Source: a virus
Direction: 5' to 3' (one strand)
Length of the DNA: 35,565 bases
IMG/VR virus record: IMGVR_UViG_3300027138_000013
Coordinates: 1 to 35,565 of that record
The notes below the pieces were generated by a model that had not been told where the DNA came from, ran no database searches, and was given only the letters and a program-made list of their open reading frames with translations. Each line of letters opens with the position of its first letter. Position 1 is the first letter of the stretch. Positions 13,258-18,499 of the stretch are shown in pieces. The position numbers and the translations under genes are program-made.

Positions 13258-13369
13258 TGCGTTGATATGCAATTTTCACTTTGATTGAAAAAAAAATAAT
13301 TTTTCACTTTTTCTGAAAATGTGATCGCTTTTTCAAATTTCGATGATATATATTGTTGTATGCGTAACA

Positions 13370-13500
13370 GTCTACAACCATCATTGTCCGTAGCGGGTCA
13401 ACCTAGTTTGACCTGAGACCGATGGTTGCTATTTGCGAAAACTCAAGTAACCGTTGGTCTGAAAAGATCAACGGTTTTTTGTTTTAAAAGATTTCGCAAA
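13370..13500 (+). ncRNA. small structured RNA ending in a terminator
   Basis: CAACCATC (13375-13382) pairs with GATGGTTG (13421-13428) and encloses GGTCAA/TTGACC (13396-13413). A terminator (13449-13482) follows. In addition, TTTGCGAAA (13432-13440) is the exact complement of TTTCGCAAA (13492-13500), a nine-pair helix that would wrap the terminator and may compete with it. No convincing promoter was found, only a TATATATTG-rich stretch upstream. Candidate small RNA or attenuator ahead of the second tRNA array; 13258-13369 otherwise holds only AT-rich sequence. Confidence 0.45.
13449..13482 (+). terminator. rho-independent terminator or attenuator
   Basis: AACCGTTG (13449-13456) pairs with CAACGGTT (13469-13476), followed by six T. 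Confidence 0.88.
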
Positions 13501-13507
13501 AAGCCCA

Positions 13508-13535
13508 TTGACAATTTCAAGGATGGTGGTAAAGT
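13508..13535 (+). promoter_or_regulatory. sigma70-type promoter of second tRNA array
   Basis: TTGACA, 16-base spacer, TAAAGT. Transcription would start about 130 bases before the first tRNA. The leader (about 13542-13660) contains GGGG/CCCC and CCGGT/ACCGG pairings. Confidence 0.72.
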
Positions 13536-13663
13536 AGTTACATGTTCGGGGTTGAAACTCTATCTGGTGTCCCCAACGAAAGTTAAAACACTTGATCGGT
13601 CAGCCGGTGTTATCCTAGTAGAGAACCGGTATGGCGATAATTGGATAAAAGAAAACAATTTAT

Positions 13664-13738
13664 GGACGATTAGCTCAGTGGAAGAGCACCTCCTTTACAC
13701 GGAGAATGTCGGGGGTTCAAATCCCTCATCGTCCACCA
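13664..13738 (+). tRNA. tRNA-Val(TAC)
   Basis: Acceptor GGACGAT/ATCGTCC, discriminator A, CCA. Anticodon loop TTTACAC on CTCC/GGAG. Canonical D-loop with GG and T-arm GGGGG-TTCAAAT-CCCTC. Second Val(TAC) in the window. Confidence 0.93.
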
Positions 13739-13745
13739 CTTTTAT

Positions 13746-13823
13746 CGGAATGTAGCTCAACTTGGCTAGAGCGCTTGCTTTGGGAGCAAGAAGTTGCAGG
13801 TTCAAATCCTGTCATTCCGACCA
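13746..13823 (+). tRNA. tRNA-Pro(TGG), canonical loops
   Basis: Acceptor CGGAATG/CATTCCG, discriminator A, CCA. Anticodon arm CTTGC-TTTGGGA-GCAAG. D-loop with GG, T-arm GCAGG-TTCAAAT-CCTGT. Partner of the variant-loop Pro(TGG) at 14848. Confidence 0.93.
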
Positions 13824-13829
13824 TTTTAC

Positions 13830-13907
13830 GGTGATATAGACCAACTGGAAGGAGTCGTTACTTTGAGATAGTAAATAGTGCAGGTTCGAATCCTGTTATC
13901 ACCACCA
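13830..13907 (+). tRNA. tRNA-Leu(GAG) with short variable loop
   Basis: Acceptor GGTGATA/TATCACC, discriminator A, CCA. Anticodon arm TTACT-TTGAGAT-AGTAA. Canonical D- and T-loops. Bacterial Leu tRNAs normally have a long variable arm; this one does not, so Leu identity rests on the anticodon and A73. Confidence 0.85.
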
Positions 13908-13910
13908 ATT

Positions 13911-13994
13911 CGGCATGTGATGTAACAGAAGCCATGCGAGTCTTAGAAGCTCGTCCCGAAAGGGGTGTAGGTGCAAGTCCTATCATGCCGACCA
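13911..13994 (+). tRNA. tRNA-Leu(TAG), variant D/T loops
   Basis: Acceptor CGGCATG/CATGCCG, discriminator A, CCA. Anticodon loop CTTAGAA on GCGAGT/GCTCGT. A true long variable arm CCC-GAAA-GGG is present. D-loop with ACAG; T-arm GTAGG-TGCAAGT-CCTAT (G55). Confidence 0.9.
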
Positions 13995-14004
13995 AATTTA
14001 TAAT

Positions 14005-14082
14005 GGCTACGTAGACCAACTGGAAGGAGTCGTCTATCTCAAAAATAGAATAGTGCTGGTTCGAATCCAGTCGTAGCTACCA
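14005..14082 (+). tRNA. tRNA-Leu(CAA) with short variable loop
   Basis: Acceptor GGCTACG/CGTAGCT, discriminator A, CCA. Anticodon arm TCTAT-CTCAAAA-ATAGA. D-arm and linker are almost identical to tRNA-Leu at 13830, so the two are recent duplicates with changed anticodons. T-arm GCTGG-TTCGAAT-CCAGT. Confidence 0.87.
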
Positions 14083-14089
14083 ATTTAAC

Positions 14090-14174
14090 GGGTGTGTGGA
14101 TGAGGGAAACTGGAACAACCGTGATACTTAAAATATCATATCCTTTGTAGGTTCGAATCCTACTACACCTACCA
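14090..14174 (+). tRNA. tRNA-Leu(TAA)
   Basis: Acceptor GGGTGTG/TACACCT with G-U pairs, discriminator A, CCA. Anticodon arm TGATA-CTTAAAA-TATCA. Large D-region with GG; variable region of about 8 bases; T-arm GTAGG-TTCGAAT-CCTAC. Confidence 0.9.
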
Positions 14175-14181
14175 ATTTTAT

Positions 14182-14259
14182 GGGCTGGCATGTTCTAAGG
14201 CTAAGCGAGACTGATTTGCAATCAATCTGATGTGAGTTCGATTCTCACCTGGTCCACCA
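14182..14259 (+). tRNA. tRNA-Ala(TGC)
   Basis: Acceptor GGGCTGG/CTGGTCC keeps the G3-U70 pair that marks Ala tRNAs; discriminator A, CCA. Anticodon loop TTTGCAA. D-loop with GG; T-arm GTGAG-TTCGATT-CTCAC. Confidence 0.9.
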
Positions 14260-14266
14260 ATTTTAC

Positions 14267-14354
14267 GGAAGTAGTCCGGCAGGTCGAGGAAAGCGTCTTG
14301 AAAACGCCTGGGGCCTAAAAACCCTCGTAGGTTCGATTCCTACTGCTTCCGCCA
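14267..14354 (+). tRNA. tRNA-Ser(TGA)
   Basis: Acceptor GGAAGTA/TGCTTCC, discriminator G, CCA. Anticodon loop CTTGAAA on GCGT/ACGC. Long variable arm (GGGG...CCC). Canonical D-loop with GG; T-arm GTAGG-TTCGATT-CCTAC. Confidence 0.92.
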
Positions 14355-14361
14355 TTTTTAT

Positions 14362-14455
14362 GGAAGGTAGACGAATAGTTAGTTAGTCGTAGCAGTTTGC
14401 TAAACTGCCGTGGCCTAAAAAACCACTGAGGGGGCAGCACCCTCACCTTCCGCCA
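14362..14455 (+). tRNA. tRNA-Ser(GCT), variant D/T loops
   Basis: Acceptor GGAAGGT/ACCTTCC, discriminator G, CCA. Anticodon arm GCAGT-TTGCTAA-ACTGC. Long variable arm GTGG/CCAC. D-loop with AATAGTTAG; T-arm GAGGG-GGCAGCA-CCCTC (G54, G55, G58). Confidence 0.92.
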
Positions 14456-14461
14456 CTTTAC

Positions 14462-14537
<76 letters not shown>

Positions 14538-14546
14538 ATTTATAAC

Positions 14547-14620
14547 GCGGGTGTGATGTAACGGTAGCCTACATCCTTGCCAAGGACGATGAGAGGGTTC
14601 GATTCCCTCCACCCGCTCCA
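14547..14620 (+). tRNA. tRNA-Gly(GCC)
   Basis: Acceptor GCGGGTG/CACCCGC, discriminator U, CCA. Anticodon loop TTGCCAA. D-loop AACGGTAGCC with GG; T-arm GAGGG-TTCGATT-CCCTC. Confidence 0.92.
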
Positions 14621-14640
14621 ATTTAAAAAAAATAAAAACT

Positions 14641-14757
14641 ATGGCGAAATCATATAAAACGTCTCACTATAGAAAGACGCATATTAGGAAAACCAAGAGT
14701 GGTAAAACTGTTAGAGTTAATTCTACTCATGTAAAAGGTTCCAAACGTAAGAAATAA
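14641..14757 (+). CDS. very small, highly basic protein (38 aa)
   Basis: Begins MAKSYKTSHYRKTHIRKTKS and ends HVKGSKRKK; about 40% Lys+Arg with evenly spaced His. The pattern HYRKTHIRKTKSGKTVRV is like short basic Tyr/His-Arg-Lys modules seen in large DNA viruses, probably nucleic-acid binding. It sits between tRNA genes inside the array, with an A-rich leader and no clear Shine-Dalgarno. The clean start, the in-frame stop and the strong composition make it likely to be real despite its length. Binding to tRNA, tmRNA or the giant RNA nearby would be an attractive guess, but it is only that. Confidence 0.65.
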   Translation: MAKSYKTSHYRKTHIRKTKSGKTVRVNSTHVKGSKRKK

Positions 14758-14766
14758 TTTCAGAAC

Positions 14767-14840
14767 TGGGGATTTGCATAATGGTAGTGCGGAAGACTTT
14801 GAATCTTCTTGTAGGGGTTCGATTCCCTTATCCCCTGCCA
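14767..14840 (+). tRNA. tRNA-Gln(TTG), canonical loops
   Basis: Acceptor TGGGGAT/ATCCCCT with an open first pair (T-T), discriminator G, CCA. Anticodon arm GAAGA-CTTTGAA-TCTTC. D-loop AATGGTAG with GG; T-arm AGGGG-TTCGATT-CCCTT. The tRNA at 14933 has the same acceptor and anticodon but variant loops. Confidence 0.92.
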
Positions 14841-14847
14841 ATTTTAT

Positions 14848-14923
14848 CGGGATGTAATGTCAAAAGTAGACGGCCTGTTTTGGAGACAGGAGGTTGAGAT
14901 TGCAAAATTCTCCATCCCGACCA
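14848..14923 (+). tRNA. tRNA-Pro(TGG), variant D/T loops
   Basis: Acceptor CGGGATG/CATCCCG, discriminator A, CCA. Anticodon arm CCTGT-TTTGGAG-ACAGG. D-arm GTC-AAAAGTA-GAC with AG; T-loop TGCAAAA on GAGA/TCTC with a T-T mismatch at the loop. Confidence 0.88.
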
Positions 14924-14932
14924 TTTTATAAC

Positions 14933-15007
14933 TGGGGATTGATTGTAATAGTAGCAAATCAGACTTTGAATCTGAGAGAATCGGAGCGTAACCGGTATCC
15001 CCTGCCA
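14933..15007 (+). tRNA. tRNA-Gln(TTG), variant D/T loops
   Basis: Acceptor TGGGGAT/ATCCCCT identical to tRNA-Gln at 14767, discriminator G, CCA. Anticodon arm TCAGA-CTTTGAA-TCTGA. D-loop AATAGTAG with AG; T-arm ATCGG-AGCGTAA-CCGGT (A54, G55, U58). Confidence 0.92.
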
Positions 15008-15013
15008 CTTTTT

Positions 15014-15043
15014 TTGACACAAGCGATCCTACGCTGAGATAAT
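15014..15043 (+). promoter_or_regulatory. sigma70-type promoter of second large RNA
   Basis: TTGACA, 18-base spacer, GATAAT. It begins seven bases after the CCA of tRNA-Gln. Confidence 0.7.
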
Positions 15044-15049
15044 ATCTTA

Positions 15050-15650
15050 GAGGAAGTTCGATGCTGCACAGCAGATGATTGGGAGAATGTAAGTTAACTT
15101 CATATTGCCCACAATGATTAAAAGATTGCGATTCCGTGGAAGCAAGGAGCAGTCCGGTTAACCTTAATTTGATAACACCACATATTAGCAGTAATCCTAA
15201 ATAACCCGAGTGTAGTGCTGCACGTTTGAAAGGATAGGTTGGAGCAGTTGTTTTTAACGAACAACCAGACAATGGTAGAGGTTTGAGCTTGGCTAGGTCC
15301 GAAACAATAACCAACGGCTGTGTTCGGCTAATAATCTGTGGGTTAAATATGCCCATAAAACCGCCAAGATGTCTGAGATAAATGTAGGAATAGAACAGAA
15401 CATCGGCTACGGCTGTGTCAAAGATCTTGTGGTGGTTTAGCCATGGCGTGAGGGACACGATACACCCCTGTATGTCTGACCCGGACGAATCTGTTCCAGA
15501 TAGGATAGGGTTGAATTTAAATTTGATCGTTAGTGTATAGAATTATAGCACGATACCCATAGGAGGGTATAGGAGACTGAAGTTGACGAGATAGACATTT
15601 GGAACGCCCAGTGAAATCCTCGTATATTCGCAAGTCACGGTCATCCAATT
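15050..15650 (+). ncRNA. large structured noncoding RNA (ROOL/GOLLD-like candidate)
   Basis: About 600 nt without a credible gene, flanked by its own promoter upstream and a gene promoter (15658) downstream. Many strong local helices are visible: CTGC/GCAG (15064-15074), a long hairpin at 15081-15110, GTTGTT/AACAAC near 15246, GACA..TACA/TGTA..TGTC near 15455-15477, and ATACCC/GGGTAT (15553-15570). A GTGAAATCC segment (15611) recurs in the 832-935 RNA and near the 3' end of the giant RNA (8718). Size and position beside tRNAs and tmRNA in a phage suggest the ROOL/GOLLD type of ornate RNA. Open frames on the minus strand are interrupted by tRNAs and look like chance. Ends are approximate. Confidence 0.55.
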
Positions 15651-15657
15651 TTAACAG

Positions 15658-15685
15658 TTGACACAACAACAATCTGTGGTAGACT
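15658..15685 (+). promoter_or_regulatory. sigma70-type promoter, leaderless
   Basis: TTGACA, 16-base spacer, TAGACT. Seven bases after the -10 is the A of the ATG at 15692, so the mRNA is predicted to start at the initiation codon. Confidence 0.65.
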
Positions 15686-15691
15686 TTAGAT

Positions 15692-15919
15692 ATGAAGAAA
15701 CTATTGATATCGTTGATTTTGATTGGCAACATTTTGGTTGCAAGTGAAATTATCAAGGAAGAAAAGATCTTGCCAATTACGGTATATGTTGTCCGTAATG
15801 GTGACAGTGAACGATCAATTCATAAGGTTTTTTTGACCGAGAAGTCAGCAAAAAAGTATTGTGATATGTTTAAGGAAAATCACAATTACGAATATGAAGT
15901 TCTTGTGTTGACCGAATAA
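15692..15919 (+). CDS. small exported protein
   Basis: A 75-aa protein. MKKLLISLILIGNILVASE is a signal peptide or N-terminal membrane anchor (cleavage probably after VAS). The mature part (TVYVVRNGDSERSIHKVFLT then EYEVLVLTE) looks like a small beta-alpha-beta domain with one Cys. No family known to me. Expressed from its own sigma70-type promoter, apparently without a leader. Probably periplasmic or inner-membrane; a role in host takeover or superinfection control is possible but not shown. Confidence 0.68.
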   Translation: MKKLLISLILIGNILVASEIIKEEKILPITVYVVRNGDSERSIHKVFLTEKSAKKYCDMFKENHNYEYEVLVLTE

Positions 15920-15926
15920 TATTTAT
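15920..15926 (+). promoter_or_regulatory. TATTTAT late-promoter box before tRNA-Gly
   Basis: Six bases separate the box from base 1 of tRNA-Gly (15933), so transcription would start at or next to the mature tRNA 5' end. It would serve tRNA-Gly, the CAT tRNA and the tmRNA. Confidence 0.55.
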
Positions 15927-15932
15927 TAGAAT

Positions 15933-16006
15933 GCGGGTATAGCTCAATGGTAGAGTGTCAGTCTTCCAAACTGATTATGCGGGTTCGATTCCCGCTACCC
16001 GCTCCA
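15933..16006 (+). tRNA. tRNA-Gly(TCC)
   Basis: Acceptor GCGGGTA/TACCCGC, discriminator U, CCA. Anticodon arm TCAGT-CTTCCAA-ACTGA. Canonical D-loop with GG and T-arm GCGGG-TTCGATT-CCCGC. Confidence 0.94.
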
Positions 16007-16016
16007 ATTTTAGAAT

Positions 16017-16088
16017 GGCTGGGGTTTCAGCAAACGACGAATCCTCATAAGGTTTGTTAAGTGGGGGCAGCACCCATACCAGCTACCA
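16017..16088 (+). tRNA. tRNA with CAT anticodon (Met or Ile2), variant and minimal D-arm
   Basis: Acceptor GGCTGG with CCAGCT, the seventh pair not formed; discriminator A, CCA. Anticodon arm GAATC-CTCATAA-GGTTT. The D-arm is GTTT-CAGC-AAAC, with only four loop bases, yet it still contains AG. T-arm GTGGG-GGCAGCA-CCCAT (G54, G55, G58). Whether C34 is lysidylated (Ile) or not (Met) cannot be told from sequence. Confidence 0.82.
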
Positions 16089-16110
16089 TTTTTGTTCTTT
16101 AAAATTTAAT

Positions 16111-16495
16111 GGGCGCGTTCAGGTTTCGATTTAAGGATGCGTTCATGCTAGGCACGTAGAGGATGATAGTTGGCCTCTTTAAACGTCTATCAAAACATAA
16201 CTGCTGAAGAAAACGTGGTTAGCTATGACTTCTCTTATGGAGAAGTTGCAGCACTCGCAGCCTAATTAAAGGTTGCACACTTGACTAATGACTGTTCGAT
16301 AGTTGGTTGGGTGTTATCATCGAACTATAATTGGAATGATTGATTTGCTCATCCAATCTACCATTCTGTAAATCTTAAGAAACGGATTTTTGATGATTTA
16401 GATTCTGTTTCCTATCAAATTCAAATCATACAAGCGTGTAGTCTGGTATGGATCACTTCTTAAAGACGCGAGTTCGATTCTCGCCGCGTCCACCA
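16111..16495 (+). ncRNA. ssrA: transfer-messenger RNA (tmRNA)
   Basis: One-piece tmRNA of 385 nt. The tRNA-like end is GGGCGCG/CGCGTCC with the G3-U70 pair required for alanylation, T-arm GCGAG-TTCGATT-CTCGC and encoded ACCA. The tag frame runs 16203-16265 from a GCT resume codon and encodes AEENVVSYDFSYGEVAALAA followed by TAA; the ALAA end is the classical protease-recognition tail. tmRNA frees stalled ribosomes and marks the unfinished protein for degradation, with SmpB (not seen here, so presumably host-supplied). A terminator follows. Confidence 0.97.
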
Positions 16496-16506
16496 TTTTA
16501 ACTTAT

Positions 16507-16534
16507 AACCCCGGGCTATGCTCGGGGTTTTTTT
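16507..16534. terminator. rho-independent terminator, probably bidirectional
   Basis: CCCCG (16509-16513) pairs with CGGGG (16523-16527), with T run on the plus strand. It ends the tmRNA unit and lies directly against the 3' end of the minus-strand gene at 16533-16751. Confidence 0.88.
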
Positions 16535-16751
16535 ATGGTTCGAAGTCAATGTAACTATCAAATATTAGACAGTTTTTGTTGGTAGGATCTATATAACCTT
16601 CATCTGTTAGATACTTCACCATGTGTTCTCTACAATGTTCATCTTCATACAAATCACATTTTTCTGGATGTCTTAATACAACAAAACGGTCATCCCATAT
16701 GGTTATTTTGTGATTGTTGATTTCGATGTCATGAAAATTAACAGAGTCCAT
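16533..16751 (-). CDS. small hypothetical protein, only minus-strand gene in the window
   Basis: A 72-aa protein from the ATG at 16751 (80 aa if the ATG at 16775 is used). Begins MDSVNFHDIEINNHKITIWD, then FVVLRHPEKCDLYEDEHC and a C-terminal FDSYIDFEP. Balanced, acidic, His/Cys-containing composition unlike the shadow frames elsewhere. I prefer the inner start because TATAAATA, matching the T4 late-promoter sequence on this strand, lies between the two ATGs. It is divergent from the gene at 16775 and shares a 24-bp control region with it. No family recognised. Confidence 0.5.
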   Translation of the reverse strand: MDSVNFHDIEINNHKITIWDDRFVVLRHPEKCDLYEDEHCREHMVKYLTDEGYIDPTNKNCLIFDSYIDFEP

Positions 16752-16762
16752 AACTATAAGTA

Positions 16763-16769
16763 TATTTAT
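16763..16769. promoter_or_regulatory. TATTTAT box in a divergent control region
   Basis: On the plus strand TATTTAT ends five bases before the ATG at 16775. Read on the minus strand it is ATAAATA, within TATAAATATAC upstream of the ATG at 16751. One AT element could serve both directions. Confidence 0.55.
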
Positions 16770-16774
16770 ATTCA

Positions 16775-17188
16775 ATGAAATCCTACAGTTTGCTATACGA
16801 AGCTAGCATATATGATTATTTGATTTGGGAGCCTCAAGGCGAACTCAAGCATATTGCTGACACACTTGATACATACAATAACTTTTCGTCAGACGATTTG
16901 TTCAGAGGCATGTCCAAGAAGGAGTTGGATCTATTACAAAAGCATGGCAGAGTAACTTCGAAGGGTAAAGGTAACACACGTAACATCTATGGTAGTTATC
17001 TAGCTAGCGATTTCAAATTGAGTGCTAGATTTGCTTTGGTAAACTATCGTGATAAGAAAGAGGGAGTCATAATCGTCGTAGATAAAAATAAGTTACCCGA
17101 TTTAAAAAGTGTTGATCCAGGCAACTTTGTTACTAGTTATATACCGTTAGAAGCAGTAAAACAAATTATAGATTTATCAAAGTTATGA
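16775..17188 (+). CDS. hypothetical protein, possible ADP-ribosyltransferase-like fold
   Basis: A 137-aa protein. The sequence LFRGMSKKEL (about 42-51), then YGSYLASDFKLSARFALVNY (about 72-91) and GVIIVVDKNKLP (about 97-108) follows the order of a small ART-like fold: an Arg-Gly strand, an S/T-x-S-like turn followed by an A-x-x-FA helix, and a hydrophobic V-strand. The last catalytic residue is not certain (Glu130 in PLEAV is a candidate). No signal peptide. Late-type box just upstream. It overlaps the next gene by an ATGA junction. ART activity is a hypothesis only; phage ARTs usually modify host RNA polymerase or translation factors. Confidence 0.5.
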   Translation: MKSYSLLYEASIYDYLIWEPQGELKHIADTLDTYNNFSSDDLFRGMSKKELDLLQKHGRVTSKGKGNTRNIYGSYLASDFKLSARFALVNYRDKKEGVIIVVDKNKLPDLKSVDPGNFVTSYIPLEAVKQIIDLSKL

Positions 17189-17364
17189 GCCAACTCAAAT
17201 TAAACAAAGCAGACGCACAAAAGAAAGTATACGAACTAACCGAGAAGCTTCTCTTCGTAAAGAAGGACTTTAAGGATGTAGCAGCCGGATACAAGGAAAA
17301 GATCAAGGAAATTGAAAACGAAATCAAGGCTGTTGTAGAAGAATCCACTGCTACGACTCCGTAA
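17185..17364 (+). CDS. small coiled-coil protein (59 aa)
   Basis: Starts MSQLKLNKADAQKKVYELTE and continues as one long charged helix (KEKIKEIENEIKAVVEES). The ATG overlaps the stop of the preceding gene (ATGA), which points to coupled translation. No family recognised beyond a general likeness to small helical phage proteins. The coupled start, good length for a coiled coil and clean stop support it. Confidence 0.6.
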   Translation: MSQLKLNKADAQKKVYELTEKLLFVKKDFKDVAAGYKEKIKEIENEIKAVVEESTATTP

Positions 17365-17451
17365 TATCATTTTTGTTTTTTAACACGTTTCTTTTTGGGT
17401 TTACGATTCTTATCAGTTGTCAATCGGATGCTATTTATAAACTCTTCCGTC

Positions 17452-17479
17452 TTGACATTTAATTTTTTCTTCATATAAT
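17452..17479 (+). promoter_or_regulatory. near-perfect sigma70 promoter, leaderless
   Basis: TTGACA, 16-base spacer, TATAAT: both hexamers match the consensus exactly. The ATG at 17488 begins nine bases after the -10, so the leader is at most about two bases. Strong early-type promoter. Confidence 0.85.
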
Positions 17480-17487
17480 TAAGTATC

Positions 17488-17880
17488 ATGGCAAAGATCA
17501 AAGAAAAAGTCAAACGTAAGAAACGTATAAAGAAAGATATTGTTGTTGACCGTGAGATATCTAAGTTGACAAAAGGTTTGGAAGTTGTTAACAAGACATA
17601 TAATGTTAACGGCAATCCATTCAAAATCTACAAGAATATTCCAACCGAATTGGCGGTAGATCATATGACTGAAAAGGGCCGTAAGATATTGTCGTCCATA
17701 TATCCAGACAGTCATGAAATTTATTTGGTTCAGTATCATCGACCAGGTGAACCAACATATCCGCATGGCGGAGTAAAGATTTACAATAAAACATTGGGTG
17801 AACAAAGGTGTGTTTATCCAGATGCTGTGGTTAAACACAAAGACGTTGAGTATTACAATAAATCAATGGAAATCGATTGA
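17488..17880 (+). CDS. hypothetical protein with basic N-terminus, probably early
   Basis: A 130-aa protein. Residues 1-17 are strongly basic (MAKIKEKVKRKKRIKK). The rest is mixed alpha/beta with NPFKIYKNIPTELAVDHMTE and HRPGEPTYPHGGVKIYNKTL. No family recognised. Served by a consensus sigma70 promoter with almost no leader, so it is likely expressed immediately after infection and may act on the host. The basic head would suit nucleic-acid or ribosome contact. Confidence 0.68.
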   Translation: MAKIKEKVKRKKRIKKDIVVDREISKLTKGLEVVNKTYNVNGNPFKIYKNIPTELAVDHMTEKGRKILSSIYPDSHEIYLVQYHRPGEPTYPHGGVKIYNKTLGEQRCVYPDAVVKHKDVEYYNKSMEID

Positions 17881-17905
17881 CACACATTCATCTAAGTGAT
17901 ATTGT
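17877..17905 (+). promoter_or_regulatory. sigma70-type promoter with leader hairpin
   Basis: TTGACA (overlapping the previous stop codon), 17-base spacer, TATTGT. The transcript would carry a leader hairpin CTGT-GGG/CCC-ACAG at 17913-17937 before the gene at 17985. Confidence 0.6.
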
Positions 17906-17984
17906 AACGACCCTGTAGGGACTGATAATCCCCACAGTAACTAATTATATCAATGCTATAACATAATAACACATATAAGAATAC

Positions 17985-18191
17985 ATGCAAACTAAGATTA
18001 AGAAAAACGAAAATATTAATGAGTCAGTTGATCGTTTTGTTGTGTTGCGAAATGGCGCTCGTGTTTCTGATGAGGAATATACGAACCGTAGTGAGGCACA
18101 ACCAGAATTTGATCACTGGAACAAAGTTATTACTCGTTGGCCAGATGGTAGTAAGTTGGAAATCGTTAACCTCTCAAAGAAAGGTAGGTAA
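17985..18191 (+). CDS. small hypothetical protein
   Basis: A 68-aa hydrophilic protein (VDRFVVLRNGARVSDEEYTN, then RWPDGSKLEIVNLSKK). The RWPDGSKLEIV segment resembles a beta-hairpin. No family known. ATG at 17985 has no Shine-Dalgarno, but TATAAG lies nearby and may be a -10 element. It is followed two bases later by the next gene, so they form a pair. Confidence 0.55.
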   Translation: MQTKIKKNENINESVDRFVVLRNGARVSDEEYTNRSEAQPEFDHWNKVITRWPDGSKLEIVNLSKKGR

Positions 18192-18193
18192 TT

Positions 18194-18415
18194 ATGGGAC
18201 TACGTGAACAAATTAAGACCGCAAATTCTGAATCAGAAGTTTCGACCTTGTTGTCAAAGGGCAGAAATTTTGAGTTTGCATCAGAACGAACCAAACAGTC
18301 TTGGAGATCCACGGCAAAGTTTAGACTTGCTCAATTGACTAGCGGAGATACAGCACAAACACCAGAGAAGTCTAGTGAGACGAAGAAGGTCAAAGGCAAG
18401 AAGAAAGCTGTCTAA
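18194..18415 (+). CDS. small hypothetical protein with basic tail
   Basis: A 73-aa protein: helical N-terminus MGLREQIKTANSESEVSTLL and a Lys-rich C-terminus KKVKGKKKAV. Starts two bases after the preceding stop with an AAAGGTAGG Shine-Dalgarno inside that gene's end. Followed by a terminator at 18448. Function unknown; nucleic-acid binding is possible. Confidence 0.6.
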   Translation: MGLREQIKTANSESEVSTLLSKGRNFEFASERTKQSWRSTAKFRLAQLTSGDTAQTPEKSSETKKVKGKKKAV

Positions 18416-18447
18416 TAAATAGTAGATACAACTTGGTTAAATGATGA

Positions 18448-18480
18448 GGGCGCCAAAATTATGGCGCCCTTATTATTTTT
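18448..18480 (+). terminator. rho-independent terminator
   Basis: GGGCGCC (18448-18454) pairs with GGCGCCC (18463-18469), followed by a T-rich tail. Confidence 0.92.
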
Positions 18481-18488
18481 GCGGTAGA

Positions 18489-18495
18489 TATTTAT
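18489..18495 (+). promoter_or_regulatory. TATTTAT late-promoter box
   Basis: Ends four bases before the ATG at 18500; no Shine-Dalgarno. It lies immediately after a strong terminator, so it must be the promoter for the following pair. Confidence 0.68.
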
Positions 18496-18499
18496 TAAC

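Noticed and set aside
13426-13755. 109-codon frame starting at TTG
   Set aside because: Overlaps a terminator, a consensus-like promoter and a complete tRNA-Val. Better explained as leader plus tRNA.
14844-15458. 204-codon minus-strand frame and neighbours in the tRNA/ncRNA region
   Set aside because: Crosses tRNA genes on the other strand, and the region reads better as structured RNA. No ribosome-binding site or family motif.
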